Shown: positions 20,383 to 28,548 of the stretch, one piece after another
How the letters are laid out: each line of letters opens with the position of its first letter
Position numbering within the stretch: the stretch's first letter is position 1
NCBI RefSeq assembly: GCF_900112575.1
Contig: NZ_FOMH01000004.1
Coordinates: forward strand, 1 to 64,000
Length of the DNA: 64,000 bases
Source: Flavobacterium phragmitis
Lineage (GTDB): Bacteria > Bacteroidota > Bacteroidia > Flavobacteriales > Flavobacteriaceae
Reading direction: 5' to 3'
Made by a program: the position numbers and the translations under genes
The notes under the pieces: generated by a model
Database searches by the model: none
What the model was told of the DNA's origin: nothing
What the model saw: the letters and a program-made list of their open reading frames with translations, nothing else

Positions 20383-21126
20383 ATGAATGTAAAGCAATAT
20401 TTAGATTCCACTTATTTAAAAACTGCCTCGCAAGCTGGTCTTTCTGAAGCAGAAAATACTATTGTTGTAAAAAAAGCAATTGCCGAAGCGATTCAGGAAG
20501 GTTTCAAGTTGATTATGATTCGTCCAGAATATGTTTCTTTAGCCAAAGAAATGATTGTAAAAGCCAATTCAGTTTTATTGGTTGGAACTGTAATTGATTT
20601 TCCAGAAGGAAAGTCAAGTCTGGAAACGAAAATTAAGGAAGCTAATGAAGCAATTGCAAACGGAGCTGACGATCTAGATTTTGTATGCAATTACGAAGCT
20701 TTCAAAAATGGGGAAATAGATTTAGTAAAAAAAGAAATCTTAATAGGAACCCAGATTGGTTTAGCCAATAATAAAACAGTAAAATGGATTATAGAAGTTG
20801 CGGCTTTGACAGATAAAGAGATTATTCAATTGTCTGCACTAATCAAAAATGTTGTGGTTTCTCATTTTAATGAAGAAGATTTTGGTTCTGTTTTTGTAAA
20901 ATCTTCTACAGGTTTTTACAAAACGGAAGACAATCTTCCAAATGGAGCGACAATTCCAACCATAATTATAATGCTCGAAAATGCTTCGCCATTACCAGTA
21001 AAAGCAGCTGGAGGTGTTCGTTCGTTTGAAGAAGCATCAGAAATGATTCGTTTAGGAGTCAAACGAATTGGAACTTCGGCAGCGAAAGCCATTGCTAATG
21101 GAGAAATTTCCCCAAATCAATATTAA
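20383..21126 (+). CDS. deoC: Deoxyribose-phosphate aldolase
   Basis: 247 residues from ATG at 20383 (MNVKQYLDSTYLK); the open frame extends 10 codons further up but those lie across the promoter. TIM-barrel aldolase with the family motifs ANGADDLDFVCN, the Schiff-base lysine segment VKSSTGFY, and VKAAGGVRS near the C-terminus. It reversibly splits 2-deoxyribose-5-phosphate into acetaldehyde and glyceraldehyde-3-phosphate in deoxynucleoside catabolism. Followed 19 bp later by remB; no terminator lies between them, so they may share a transcript. Confidence 0.95.
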   Translation: MNVKQYLDSTYLKTASQAGLSEAENTIVVKKAIAEAIQEGFKLIMIRPEYVSLAKEMIVKANSVLLVGTVIDFPEGKSSLETKIKEANEAIANGADDLDFVCNYEAFKNGEIDLVKKEILIGTQIGLANNKTVKWIIEVAALTDKEIIQLSALIKNVVVSHFNEEDFGSVFVKSSTGFYKTEDNLPNGATIPTIIIMLENASPLPVKAAGGVRSFEEASEMIRLGVKRIGTSAAKAIANGEISPNQY

Positions 21127-21145
21127 ACAAATACCAATATTTTAA

Positions 21146-23269
21146 GTGAATAAGTTTTTTTTGTCCCTTGTTTTTATTTTTTCATTTTTCATTGTTTCAG
21201 CACAGCAAAATGGTAATAATTCAATTCAGCCTGGTTTTGCAGCAGAAATGTTTCCTGTTTTTCCAAACTGCGAAAATTTAGATGGTAAAAAACTAGAAAA
21301 TTGTTTTTATAAAGAAGTTCAGGATTTTGTATTTGCTAATTTTCAAGTTCCTGAGAATCTGAAACAGAATAATTACAAAGGACAAGTAAAAGTACTTTTT
21401 GAGGTAAATGCTGAAGGAGAATTTAAAGTCATTTATGTTTCGGCAGTAAATGAAGAGTTGTCTGAAGAATCAAAACGTGTATTTGGAAAATTCCCCAAAA
21501 TAAAACCATCTACTTATAACGGAAAAGCAACTTATTCAAAATATACCATTTCCATTGATATTCCGCTTAAGAGTTCAGAACAGCTTGCAGCAGAAGCTTT
21601 GGCAGCAGCCGAAATTTTAAAACCAATCGAAAAACCAATGACAGAGCTGGATAGTATTGTCTATAAAAAATACAATAACCCAGAATTTGAAAGTCATTTG
21701 AATATTCCATTTTCTCATAGTTATTATGCACAGTTTGATGCGGCAATGAATCAAGTTGGAAGTAATAATCACACGGCTTCTAAACCTTATACCTACACTG
21801 AGGTTTCAAAGTATTATAATTTAAAAGCTGTTAATCAATCATTACAAAAGAATGTTTCATCTTGGCTGGGAAGAAAATGGTGGAACGAAAATATGGTTCA
21901 GATTCAGGGAGAAGATTACTGGTTTTCTTTGAATCCAATTGTCGATTTGCAGCTTGGAAAAGCTTCGGATAGTGATGCTTCCTATACTTATGTGAATACA
22001 AGAGCCTTGAATTTTAGAGGTGGTTTGGGAAAACAAATCAATTTTACGACTACATTTTTTGAAAGTCAGGGGAGATTTGCGGGGTACTTCAATGATTATG
22101 CAGAATCGATTAAGCCATCGGGAGGAAACCCGGCAATTATTCCAGGAGTTGGAATTGCGAAAAGATTTAAAACTGATGCATACGATTTCCCTTTGGCGGA
22201 TGCCAATATTACTTTTGCACCAAGTAAAATTTTTGATTTGCAGTTGGGTTATGGCCGAAATTTTATTGGTGATGGGTATCGTTCACTTTTGGAAGGAGAT
22301 GGGGCAAGTCCGTATCCATATTTTAAAATCAATACTAATTTCTGGAAAATAAAGTATACCAATACCTATATGTGGATGAAAGATGTTCGTCCAGAAGTGA
22401 CAGAAGAAAGAACCTACGCGACCAAGTTTATGGCGAATCATTATTTGAGCTGGAATGTTTCGAATAGATTAAACTTAGGTTTCTTTGAGTCTGTAGTTTG
22501 GACCGATTCGAACAACAGGGGTTTTGATATCAATTTTGTGAATCCTATTATATTTTATCGTGCCGTAGAATTTGGCTCTTCATCAAGAAGTGGAAATGCA
22601 CTTTTAGGAATCACAGGTAAATACAAATGGAACAACAGCATCAATTTATATTCTCAATTCTTAATTGACGAATTTTCTGTTTCTGATGTTGGTGCAGGAA
22701 ATCAAAGCTGGAAAAATAAATTTGGTTTTCAGTTAGGAGCAAAATATTTCAATGCATTTAATGTGAAAGATTTATTAGTTCAGGTTGAATTTAATCATGT
22801 TCGTCCTTATGTGTATTCGCATAGTGCAGTTATCACGAATTACGGGCACAACAATCAAAGTGTCGGGCATCAATGGGGAGGAAATTTTAAAGAGTTAATT
22901 TTAATTGGACGCTACCATAAAGGCCGTTTGTTTGGAGACGCTAAATTTACCATTGGAACAAGAGGTTTGGATTTTGATACTGCGGCTGATTCGTATAATT
23001 ATGGAGGAAATATTTATAAAAGTTACGATGATAAGCGTCCTTATAATACAGGCGTAAAAGTAGGTCAGGGAAATAAAACGAGTGTCTTTATTGCAGATGT
23101 TCAAGGAGGTTATTTGATTAATCCAATGACGAATTTAAAATTATTTGGAAGTTTAATCTATCGCAATTTTGATCCAACACAGGAAACAGCAACCACTTTT
23201 AAACAAAGTACAACTTGGTTTAGCATCGGATTACGTTCGGATATTTTTAACTGGTATTTCGACTACTAG
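21146..23269 (+). CDS. remB: RemB-like gliding motility surface/outer-membrane protein
   Basis: 707 residues. GTG start at 21146 followed by a signal peptide (ends IVSAQ). A TonB C-terminal-like domain at about 55-140 (GQVKVLFEVNAEGEFKVIYV) is followed by a Wzi/capsule-assembly-like beta-barrel, about 190-707 (LGYGRNFIGDGYRSLL, WNNSINLYSQFLIDEF, GLRSDIFNWYFDY). In F. johnsoniae, RemB is a mobile cell-surface component of gliding encoded a few genes downstream of sprA. The same order is seen here (recalled, not looked up). The role in this strain is inferred from that match. Confidence 0.75.
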   Translation: MNKFFLSLVFIFSFFIVSAQQNGNNSIQPGFAAEMFPVFPNCENLDGKKLENCFYKEVQDFVFANFQVPENLKQNNYKGQVKVLFEVNAEGEFKVIYVSAVNEELSEESKRVFGKFPKIKPSTYNGKATYSKYTISIDIPLKSSEQLAAEALAAAEILKPIEKPMTELDSIVYKKYNNPEFESHLNIPFSHSYYAQFDAAMNQVGSNNHTASKPYTYTEVSKYYNLKAVNQSLQKNVSSWLGRKWWNENMVQIQGEDYWFSLNPIVDLQLGKASDSDASYTYVNTRALNFRGGLGKQINFTTTFFESQGRFAGYFNDYAESIKPSGGNPAIIPGVGIAKRFKTDAYDFPLADANITFAPSKIFDLQLGYGRNFIGDGYRSLLEGDGASPYPYFKINTNFWKIKYTNTYMWMKDVRPEVTEERTYATKFMANHYLSWNVSNRLNLGFFESVVWTDSNNRGFDINFVNPIIFYRAVEFGSSSRSGNALLGITGKYKWNNSINLYSQFLIDEFSVSDVGAGNQSWKNKFGFQLGAKYFNAFNVKDLLVQVEFNHVRPYVYSHSAVITNYGHNNQSVGHQWGGNFKELILIGRYHKGRLFGDAKFTIGTRGLDFDTAADSYNYGGNIYKSYDDKRPYNTGVKVGQGNKTSVFIADVQGGYLINPMTNLKLFGSLIYRNFDPTQETATTFKQSTTWFSIGLRSDIFNWYFDY

Positions 23270-23383
23270 TTTTTAATAAGATTTTTCGAAACAATAGTGT
23301 TAAAGATTTGTAAGTTCTTATTTTGTGCAGGTTTTATTGAAAAAAATCTATTTTTATAGGTTTATATTCTACAATCTAATTTG

Positions 23384-23391
23384 TACATTTG
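23384..23391 (+). promoter_or_regulatory. -7 promoter element for ctaB
   Basis: TACATTTG. It sits inside the upstream-extended ctaB frame, so translation must begin downstream, which selects the TTG at 23427. Confidence 0.6.
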
Positions 23392-23426
23392 CAGCACTCA
23401 AAAAAAATACACAAACAATAACGGTA

Positions 23427-24329
23427 TTGAACGCTTCGAAAAATACATTATCACTCAAATCAATATTTCTAGATTTTAAAGAGATTACTAAAGCTGGTTT
23501 GGCCATCAGTGTTTTGTTTTCATCTATTGCAGGATATTTATTAGGAGTTGACTCCGATCATCCTTTTAAATGGAGTGTTTTGCTGGTTCTGTCTATTGGA
23601 GGATATTGTATGGTTGGGGCTTCAAATGCTTTTAATCAAGTAATTGAGAAAGATATAGATTCTTTAATGGATCGTACCAAAAACCGTCCCGTTCCTTCCG
23701 GACGTATGTCTCCAAAAGTGGCATTATTGGTAGCGAGTCTTTTGACGATTTTAGGGATTGTACTTCTTTATACAATCAATGCAAAGTCAGCAATGTTTGC
23801 TGCAATTTCGATATTTCTTTACACCAGTATTTATACACCATTAAAAACAGTTACTTCATTATCTGTTTTTGTGGGAGCCTTTCCGGGAGCAATTCCGTTT
23901 ATGTTAGGATGGGTTGCCGCTACGGGGGAGTTTGGTATCGAAGCAGGAACTTTGTTCTTAATTCAGTTTTTCTGGCAGTTTCCTCATTTCTGGTCTATCG
24001 GATGGTTTTTGTATGAAGATTATGAGAAAGCAGGAATCTTTATGCTTCCAACAGGAAAGAAAGATAATGGAACTGCATTACAGATTATTTTGTATACAAT
24101 TTGGCTTATAATAGCATCATTGCTGCCGGTTTTAGGTTTTACAGGACAATTGTTTATTTCTCCAATTGCAGCAGTTTTGGTTTTTCTTTTAGGAATCTGG
24201 ATGCTTTTTTATACAGTCCGTTTGTATAAATTAAGAACGGCAAAAGCGGCGAGAACATTAATGTTGGTAAGTGTATCTTATATTTCGCTGTTGCAGATTG
24301 TATTTATAGTAGATAAATTTTTAAGATAG
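23427..24329 (+). CDS. ctaB: Protoheme IX farnesyltransferase (heme O synthase)
   Basis: 300 residues from TTG at 23427 (leader NASKNTLSLKSIFLDF). The frame can be extended to GTG 23325, but a promoter element lies in that stretch and the extra residues do not fit the family. UbiA-type prenyltransferase with the conserved NAFNQVIEKDIDSLMDRTKNRP aspartate-rich motif and about eight to nine membrane helices. It adds a farnesyl group to heme B to make heme O for haem-copper oxidases. It is the first gene of the oxidase block, with 2 bp before the next gene. Confidence 0.92.
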   Translation: MNASKNTLSLKSIFLDFKEITKAGLAISVLFSSIAGYLLGVDSDHPFKWSVLLVLSIGGYCMVGASNAFNQVIEKDIDSLMDRTKNRPVPSGRMSPKVALLVASLLTILGIVLLYTINAKSAMFAAISIFLYTSIYTPLKTVTSLSVFVGAFPGAIPFMLGWVAATGEFGIEAGTLFLIQFFWQFPHFWSIGWFLYEDYEKAGIFMLPTGKKDNGTALQIILYTIWLIIASLLPVLGFTGQLFISPIAAVLVFLLGIWMLFYTVRLYKLRTAKAARTLMLVSVSYISLLQIVFIVDKFLR

Positions 24330-24331
24330 TT

Positions 24332-24919
24332 ATGGAAATGACAATGAAAATAAACGAAGAACAAGAAAGAAAGTCAAAATCGGCTAAATTGATATTGCTT
24401 TTTGCTATGGTTAGTATGACCATGATGTTCGCAGGATTAACAAGTGCATTTGTGGTAAGCAAGTCTAGAGCAGATTGGTTGAAAGATTTTCAAATTCCTG
24501 TAGCATTTTATTATAGTACCGCAGTTATCATTGGTTGCAGCGTTGCTTTTTATTTTGCAAAGAAAGCAATTCAAAAAGACAATAGAAGTGCTGCTTCGGC
24601 GTTTCTTTTAGGAACTTTGGTTTTAGGAGTTCTATTTGTTGTTTTGCAATTTATAGGTTTTGGACAAATCATCGAAAGCGGTTATTACATGACGGGACAA
24701 GGTAGCTCAATTACTACAACTTTCCTTTATGTTATCGCTCTAATGCACTTATTGCACGTTGCAGGAGGATTAATTTCACTTTTAATTATAATTTATAATC
24801 ATTTTAAACAAAAATACAACTCGACTCAAACTCTTGGGATAGAGCTAGGTGCGATGTATTGGCACTTTTTGGATTTATTATGGGTATTATTATTTTTATT
24901 TTTATATTTCTTTAAATAA
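24332..24919 (+). CDS. Haem-copper oxidase subunit III (first copy, short form)
   Basis: 195 residues with five hydrophobic segments, as in short bacterial subunit III proteins. Diagnostic features are LIALMHLLHVAGGLISLL and the C-terminal MYWHFLDLLWVLLFLFLYF. Subunit III is an integral inner-membrane protein that stabilises proton uptake in cytochrome c oxidase; it carries no metal. The start overlaps nothing; ATG at 24332, with a second ATG three codons later. A second subunit III gene follows 42 bp downstream, the usual arrangement in flavobacteria. Confidence 0.9.
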   Translation: MEMTMKINEEQERKSKSAKLILLFAMVSMTMMFAGLTSAFVVSKSRADWLKDFQIPVAFYYSTAVIIGCSVAFYFAKKAIQKDNRSAASAFLLGTLVLGVLFVVLQFIGFGQIIESGYYMTGQGSSITTTFLYVIALMHLLHVAGGLISLLIIIYNHFKQKYNSTQTLGIELGAMYWHFLDLLWVLLFLFLYFFK

Positions 24920-24929
24920 GAAAAAAACG

Positions 24930-24937
24930 TAAATTTG
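24930..24937 (+). promoter_or_regulatory. -7 element before the second oxidase subunit III
   Basis: TAAATTTG, 24 bp before the ATG at 24962; a candidate internal promoter for the second half of the oxidase genes. Confidence 0.45.
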
Positions 24938-24961
24938 GGAACTTTTTAACGAATATCTTTT

Positions 24962-25945
24962 ATGGGAGCGACAGTTACTACTGCAAACAACGACGAAAAA
25001 ACTTGGGGAGGCGGTCACAATGAGCCTTTAGGAGCAAGTTATGGTAAAATGATGATGTGGTTTTTTATCGTATCAGATGCCTTAACATTCTCTGGATTTC
25101 TAGGAGCTTATGGTTTTTCTAGATTTAAATTTATTGAAACTTGGCCTTTGGCTGACGAAGTGTTTACTCACTTCCCATTTATGCATGGTGTTGCGGCTCC
25201 AATGTATTATGTAGCATTAATGACTTTTATTTTGATCTTTTCTTCTGTAACAATGGTTTTAGCTGTTGATGCGGGTCACCAATTGAAAAAGACAAAAGTT
25301 GCAATCTATATGTTCTTAACTATTATTGGAGGTCTTATTTTCGTTGGTTCTCAAGCTTGGGAATGGAAAAACTTCATTAAGGGAGAATATGGTGCAGTTG
25401 AAACAGTTGGAGGTAGTTTACTTCAATTCGTGGATAAAGATGGTAAAAGAGTAGCTTTAGCTGATTTTGCTGTTAAATTGCCAGAACAAAGAGAAGCTTT
25501 AACAAGAAGCCACTCAACTTGGTTTATGGAAGATGCTGAATCTCAACCAAGCTTTACTGTTGCTGAAGTTCAAGCAGGATTTAAAGCACATCCTGAAATT
25601 TTAATTAGAACAGAAAAACTTACAGATAAAAAGAAAAAGACAATCTTATCAAGAGAAGAATCTGAAAAACATTTAGCTAGTGCTAAATATGTAGTAGAAG
25701 GTGCTAACTTGATCAGAAACGAGTACGGTAATAAATTATTTGCTGATTTCTTCTTCTTTATTACAGGTTTCCACGGATTCCACGTATTCTCTGGAGTTAT
25801 CATCAATATCATTATTTTCTTTAATGTATTATTAGGTACTTACGAGAAGAGAAGAAGCTACGAGATGGTAGAAAAAGTTGGATTATACTGGCACTTCGTA
25901 GATTTAGTTTGGGTATTTGTATTTACAGTTTTCTACCTAGTTTAA
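24962..25945 (+). CDS. Cytochrome c oxidase subunit 3 (second copy, with long central insertion)
   Basis: 327 residues. Membrane segments at about 22-42, 70-95 and 105-125, then a hydrophilic stretch at about 138-248 rich in Lys/Glu, then the conserved end: FFFFITGFHGFHVFSGVIINI and LYWHFVDLVWVFVFTVFYL. The GFHGFHV and WHFVDLVWVF motifs are those of subunit III. The roughly 110-residue insertion (LPEQREALTRSHSTWFMED and following) is absent from the first copy and from most bacterial subunit III proteins. It probably forms an extra-membrane domain; its function is unknown. Confidence 0.9.
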   Translation: MGATVTTANNDEKTWGGGHNEPLGASYGKMMMWFFIVSDALTFSGFLGAYGFSRFKFIETWPLADEVFTHFPFMHGVAAPMYYVALMTFILIFSSVTMVLAVDAGHQLKKTKVAIYMFLTIIGGLIFVGSQAWEWKNFIKGEYGAVETVGGSLLQFVDKDGKRVALADFAVKLPEQREALTRSHSTWFMEDAESQPSFTVAEVQAGFKAHPEILIRTEKLTDKKKKTILSREESEKHLASAKYVVEGANLIRNEYGNKLFADFFFFITGFHGFHVFSGVIINIIIFFNVLLGTYEKRRSYEMVEKVGLYWHFVDLVWVFVFTVFYLV

Positions 25946-25963
25946 TTTTAGAATTTAATTATT

Positions 25964-26314
25964 ATGTCACACGAGCACGTATCAAATACAAAAAGAATCT
26001 GGTTTGTTTTCGGATTGCTTTCAGTAGTAACTACAGTAGAAGTTATCTTAGGTATCTACAAACCTGCATCATTAGAATTCACGCATTTTATCGGTTTGAA
26101 TTTGTTAAACTGGATTTTCTATATCCTAACAATTTTCAAAGCATATTATATTGTATGGGCATTTATGCACATGGAAGGTGAAAAAAGCAGCCTTAGATGG
26201 TCTGTTGTTTCTCCTGTTATCTTCCTAGTTTTATATTTATTGTTTATTCTGTTAACAGAAGGACATTATATTTATGGGGTTTTTAAAGATTCTACTATTA
26301 AATGGAATTTTTAA
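25964..26314 (+). CDS. Cytochrome c oxidase subunit IV family protein
   Basis: 116 residues with three membrane helices. The sequence matches the bacterial subunit IV (COX4_pro) pattern: KRIWFVFGLLSVVTTVEVILGI, then ILTIFKAYYIVWAFMHMEGE, then LVLYLLFILLTEGHYI. This small subunit aids assembly of the oxidase. It lies 18 bp after subunit 3 and is closed by a terminator. Subunits I and II are not in this window and must be encoded elsewhere. Confidence 0.9.
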   Translation: MSHEHVSNTKRIWFVFGLLSVVTTVEVILGIYKPASLEFTHFIGLNLLNWIFYILTIFKAYYIVWAFMHMEGEKSSLRWSVVSPVIFLVLYLLFILLTEGHYIYGVFKDSTIKWNF

Positions 26315-26336
26315 CATGATATTAATTCGAAAAGAG

Positions 26337-26368
26337 TCCCGATAACATCGGGATTTTTTTATTTTTGT
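26337..26368 (+). terminator. Terminator of the oxidase subunit genes
   Basis: TCCCGAT-aac-ATCGGGA hairpin with a seven-T run. The T-run continues straight into a TATTTTTG promoter element. Confidence 0.9.
26360..26367 (+). promoter_or_regulatory. -7 promoter element fused to the terminator T-run
   Basis: TATTTTTG fits TAnnTTTG, 25 bp before the ATG at 26393. It would start the SCO/DUF420 transcript right after the oxidase transcript ends. Confidence 0.5.
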
Positions 26369-26392
26369 ACCTCAATAATTTCCGTTAATACA

Positions 26393-27034
26393 ATGAAAAA
26401 AAATATAGTTCTCTTTGTACTTTTTGTTCTGCCAATTGTAGCTTATTTATTTTTTGCTTCTGGTGTAAATAGTTTTACAACTCTTCCTGTAATAACACCA
26501 AAAGTGGCCGATTTTGGAAATTGGAAATCATTGAACGGAAAGAAAGTTTCTCTAGATAAAAAAATTACAGTACTTGGATTTTCAGGTTCAAATATTCTGG
26601 AGAATAGAGGAAATTATTTCAACTTAAATGAAAAAATATACAAACGATATAATGGTTTTGAAGATCTTCAGTTTGTAATTTTATGCCCACTTGGTACAGA
26701 AAAAGAAGCGCAGAAAATTGTGGATGCTTTATCACCTTTTACAGATGTGAAAAACTGGAATTTTGTTTTTGCATCAAATCAAGAAATTCAGCAGTTTTAT
26801 GATCAGCTTCATCTAAAAGGAAAACTAAATCAAAATCTTGGAACTTCAAACGTTTATATCGTAGATAAAGAACGCAATCTAAGAGGAAGAAAAGATAAGG
26901 ACGAGTATAAAGAAGGATATGATACTTTTCATCCTTCAGAATTAAGCAATGAAATGCTGGATGATTTTAAAATCATTTTATACGAATACCGCGCCGCTTT
27001 AAAGAAAAATCATAACGCTACAAAGCAACTTTAA
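26393..27034 (+). CDS. SCO/thioredoxin-like membrane-anchored protein lacking the CxxxC motif
   Basis: 213 residues. One N-terminal membrane segment (IVLFVLFVLPIVAYLFFA), then a soluble domain whose order resembles SCO proteins: ITVLGFSGSNI where the copper cysteines would be, NFVFASNQEIQQFYD, then VYIVDKERNLRGRKDKDEY, comparable to the DKDGNIRCRKDEFG of the SCO protein encoded 12 bp downstream. No CxxxC is present. It may be a degenerate SCO paralogue acting without redox or copper binding, perhaps as an assembly partner. That is inference; without a structural comparison it is a hypothetical protein of the oxidase-assembly cluster. Confidence 0.6.
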   Translation: MKKNIVLFVLFVLPIVAYLFFASGVNSFTTLPVITPKVADFGNWKSLNGKKVSLDKKITVLGFSGSNILENRGNYFNLNEKIYKRYNGFEDLQFVILCPLGTEKEAQKIVDALSPFTDVKNWNFVFASNQEIQQFYDQLHLKGKLNQNLGTSNVYIVDKERNLRGRKDKDEYKEGYDTFHPSELSNEMLDDFKIILYEYRAALKKNHNATKQL

Positions 27035-27046
27035 TAATCATTTATA

Positions 27047-27733
27047 ATGTTCAAAAATAAATCATATATAGGAATCTCCTTTATCATTTTGATTTTTGGG
27101 ATTTATGCTATTCCGAAAATTGTAGATCGAGTAAGTAACGGAGATGTTGTAAAAGGAAACCGTTTAGACAATGTTGAAGCTAAATCTTCAAAAGAAGCAA
27201 AACTTTTAACAATTGGTCCAGCTCCAAAGTTTGAATTAACGAATCAGGATAATGTAAAAGTTTCAAATGAAACGTACAAAGGGAAAGTGTATGTATTGGA
27301 GTTTTTCTTTACAACATGTCCTTCGATTTGCCCGAAAATGAATATGAGTATGCTGGAAATTGAAAAGACATTTTTCGGAAATCCTAATTTTGGTATTGTT
27401 TCTATTACAATTGATCCCAATCATGATACACCGCAGGTTTTAAAAGATCATGCTAAATTGTTAGGTGTAAAATCCTCGAACTGGAATTTCTTAACGGGAG
27501 ACAAGAGCGTAATTATGGATTTGTCCAATAAAGGTTTCAATCTTTATGCTGGAGAAAATGATAAAGTAAGCGGTGGTTTTGAGCATTCTGGTTTATTTGC
27601 TTTAATTGATAAAGACGGAAATATCCGTTGCAGAAAAGATGAATTCGGAAATCCGACGATTTACTATGATGGGTTAGATAAAAAAGGAGTTCGAGATATT
27701 CAACAAGACATTAAAATTTTATTAGAAGAATAA
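27047..27733 (+). CDS. SCO1/SenC family copper chaperone for cytochrome c oxidase
   Basis: 228 residues. N-terminal membrane anchor about 8-22, then a thioredoxin-like domain with the copper motif C91-PSI-C95-P (FFFTTCPSICPKMNM) and the third ligand H180 in GGFEHSGLFALID; DPNHDTPQVLKDHA is also typical. SCO proteins sit on the periplasmic face of the inner membrane and deliver copper to, or reduce, the CuA site of oxidase subunit II. It is flanked by the SCO-like gene upstream and by DUF420 2 bp downstream, a typical oxidase-assembly operon. Confidence 0.93.
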   Translation: MFKNKSYIGISFIILIFGIYAIPKIVDRVSNGDVVKGNRLDNVEAKSSKEAKLLTIGPAPKFELTNQDNVKVSNETYKGKVYVLEFFFTTCPSICPKMNMSMLEIEKTFFGNPNFGIVSITIDPNHDTPQVLKDHAKLLGVKSSNWNFLTGDKSVIMDLSNKGFNLYAGENDKVSGGFEHSGLFALIDKDGNIRCRKDEFGNPTIYYDGLDKKGVRDIQQDIKILLEE

Positions 27734-27735
27734 AA

Positions 27736-28278
27736 ATGGAAGACAATACTTTAGAAAAAAAATACAGCAAATTTATTATTGCAGTTTCAATTATAATTCC
27801 AGTTGTGGTTGCGATTTTATTTGGGGTTAAATTAAAAGATTTTGGTTATAATGTAGAACCGTTATCAATGCTTCCTCCAATTTATGCGACAATTAATGGT
27901 TTAACAGCTATTGTTTTGGTTTGGGCTGTTTTAGCGATTAAAAAAGGAAATCGTCTGCTTCATGAAAGATTAATGACTCTGGCTATTGCTTTTTCTGTTG
28001 CTTTCTTGGTTATGTATGTAGCGTATCATATGACTTCAGATTCTACTAAATTTGGTGGAGAAGGAGTAATTCGTTATGTGTATTTCTTTATTCTTGTGAC
28101 TCACATTTTATTGTCAATTGCTATTATTCCGTTAGTGTTGATTACTTATGTAAGAGCGTTGGCGCAGCGATTTGACAGACATAAAAAAATTGCTAAAATT
28201 ACTTTTCCACTTTGGTTATATGTTGCTGTAACAGGAGTTGTAGTTTACTTAATGATTTCTCCATATTATGTATACTAA
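27736..28278 (+). CDS. DUF420 membrane protein
   Basis: 180 residues with five hydrophobic helices: IAVSIIIPVVVAILFGV, IYATINGLTAIVLVWAVLAI, LMTLAIAFSVAFLVMYVAYH, VYFFILVTHILLSIAIIPLVLI and LWLYVAVTGVVVYLMI. The conserved histidines (HERLM, YVAYHMT, VTHILLS) fit DUF420 (YozB family), proteins repeatedly found with cytochrome oxidase assembly genes; biochemical function is not established. It starts 2 bp after the SCO gene and overlaps the next start by 11 bp. Confidence 0.88.
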   Translation: MEDNTLEKKYSKFIIAVSIIIPVVVAILFGVKLKDFGYNVEPLSMLPPIYATINGLTAIVLVWAVLAIKKGNRLLHERLMTLAIAFSVAFLVMYVAYHMTSDSTKFGGEGVIRYVYFFILVTHILLSIAIIPLVLITYVRALAQRFDRHKKIAKITFPLWLYVAVTGVVVYLMISPYYVY

Positions 28279-28525
28279 AAATAAAATCCAAAAAACAAAT
28301 TCCAAAATTCAAACCTTGCTATTTGGAATTTGTTTTTTCCTAATAGGAATTTCGGCTCAAGCCCAATGTGCTATGTGTCGTGCCGCTTTATCGGGAGATT
28401 CTAACACCAAAAAAGCAGAAGCTGTAAATGATGGAATTGTTTACTTAATGGTCATTCCGTATTTACTGGTAATCATAATAGGCTATTTGATTTATCGAAT
28501 GTATAAAAAGAAAAAAGCAGCGTAA
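28268..28525 (+). CDS. Small CxxC membrane protein of the oxidase-assembly operon
   Basis: 85 residues. A hydrophobic N-terminal segment (LLFGICFFLIGISAQAQ) reads as a signal peptide, then CAMCRAALSGDSN gives a CxxC pair just after the cleavage site, then one membrane helix (IVYLMVIPYLLVIIIGYLIY) and a basic tail (KKKKAA). Start ATG 28268 overlaps the DUF420 stop. The exposed CxxC next to a SCO protein suggests a metal-binding or thiol role in oxidase assembly; this is inference. I recognise no named family. The stop codon lies inside the terminator stem. Confidence 0.75.
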   Translation: MYTKNKIQKTNSKIQTLLFGICFFLIGISAQAQCAMCRAALSGDSNTKKAEAVNDGIVYLMVIPYLLVIIIGYLIYRMYKKKKAA

Positions 28526-28543
28526 TTTTACGCTGCTTTTTTT
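28511..28543. terminator. Bidirectional terminator between convergent genes
   Basis: AGCAGCGTAA pairs with TTACGCTGCT, with A- and T-tracts on the two sides, so it can serve both the + strand operon and the - strand DUF4403 gene. Confidence 0.9.
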
Positions 28544-28548
28544 ATCTA

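Noticed and set aside
23325..23426. Upstream extension of ctaB from GTG 23325
   Set aside because: The TACATTTG promoter element at 23384 is inside it, and the added residues do not match heme O synthases.
25909..26181. 90-codon ORF over oxidase subunits 3 and IV
   Set aside because: Shifted frame of two real genes with poor codon use; subunit IV in the other frame is clear.
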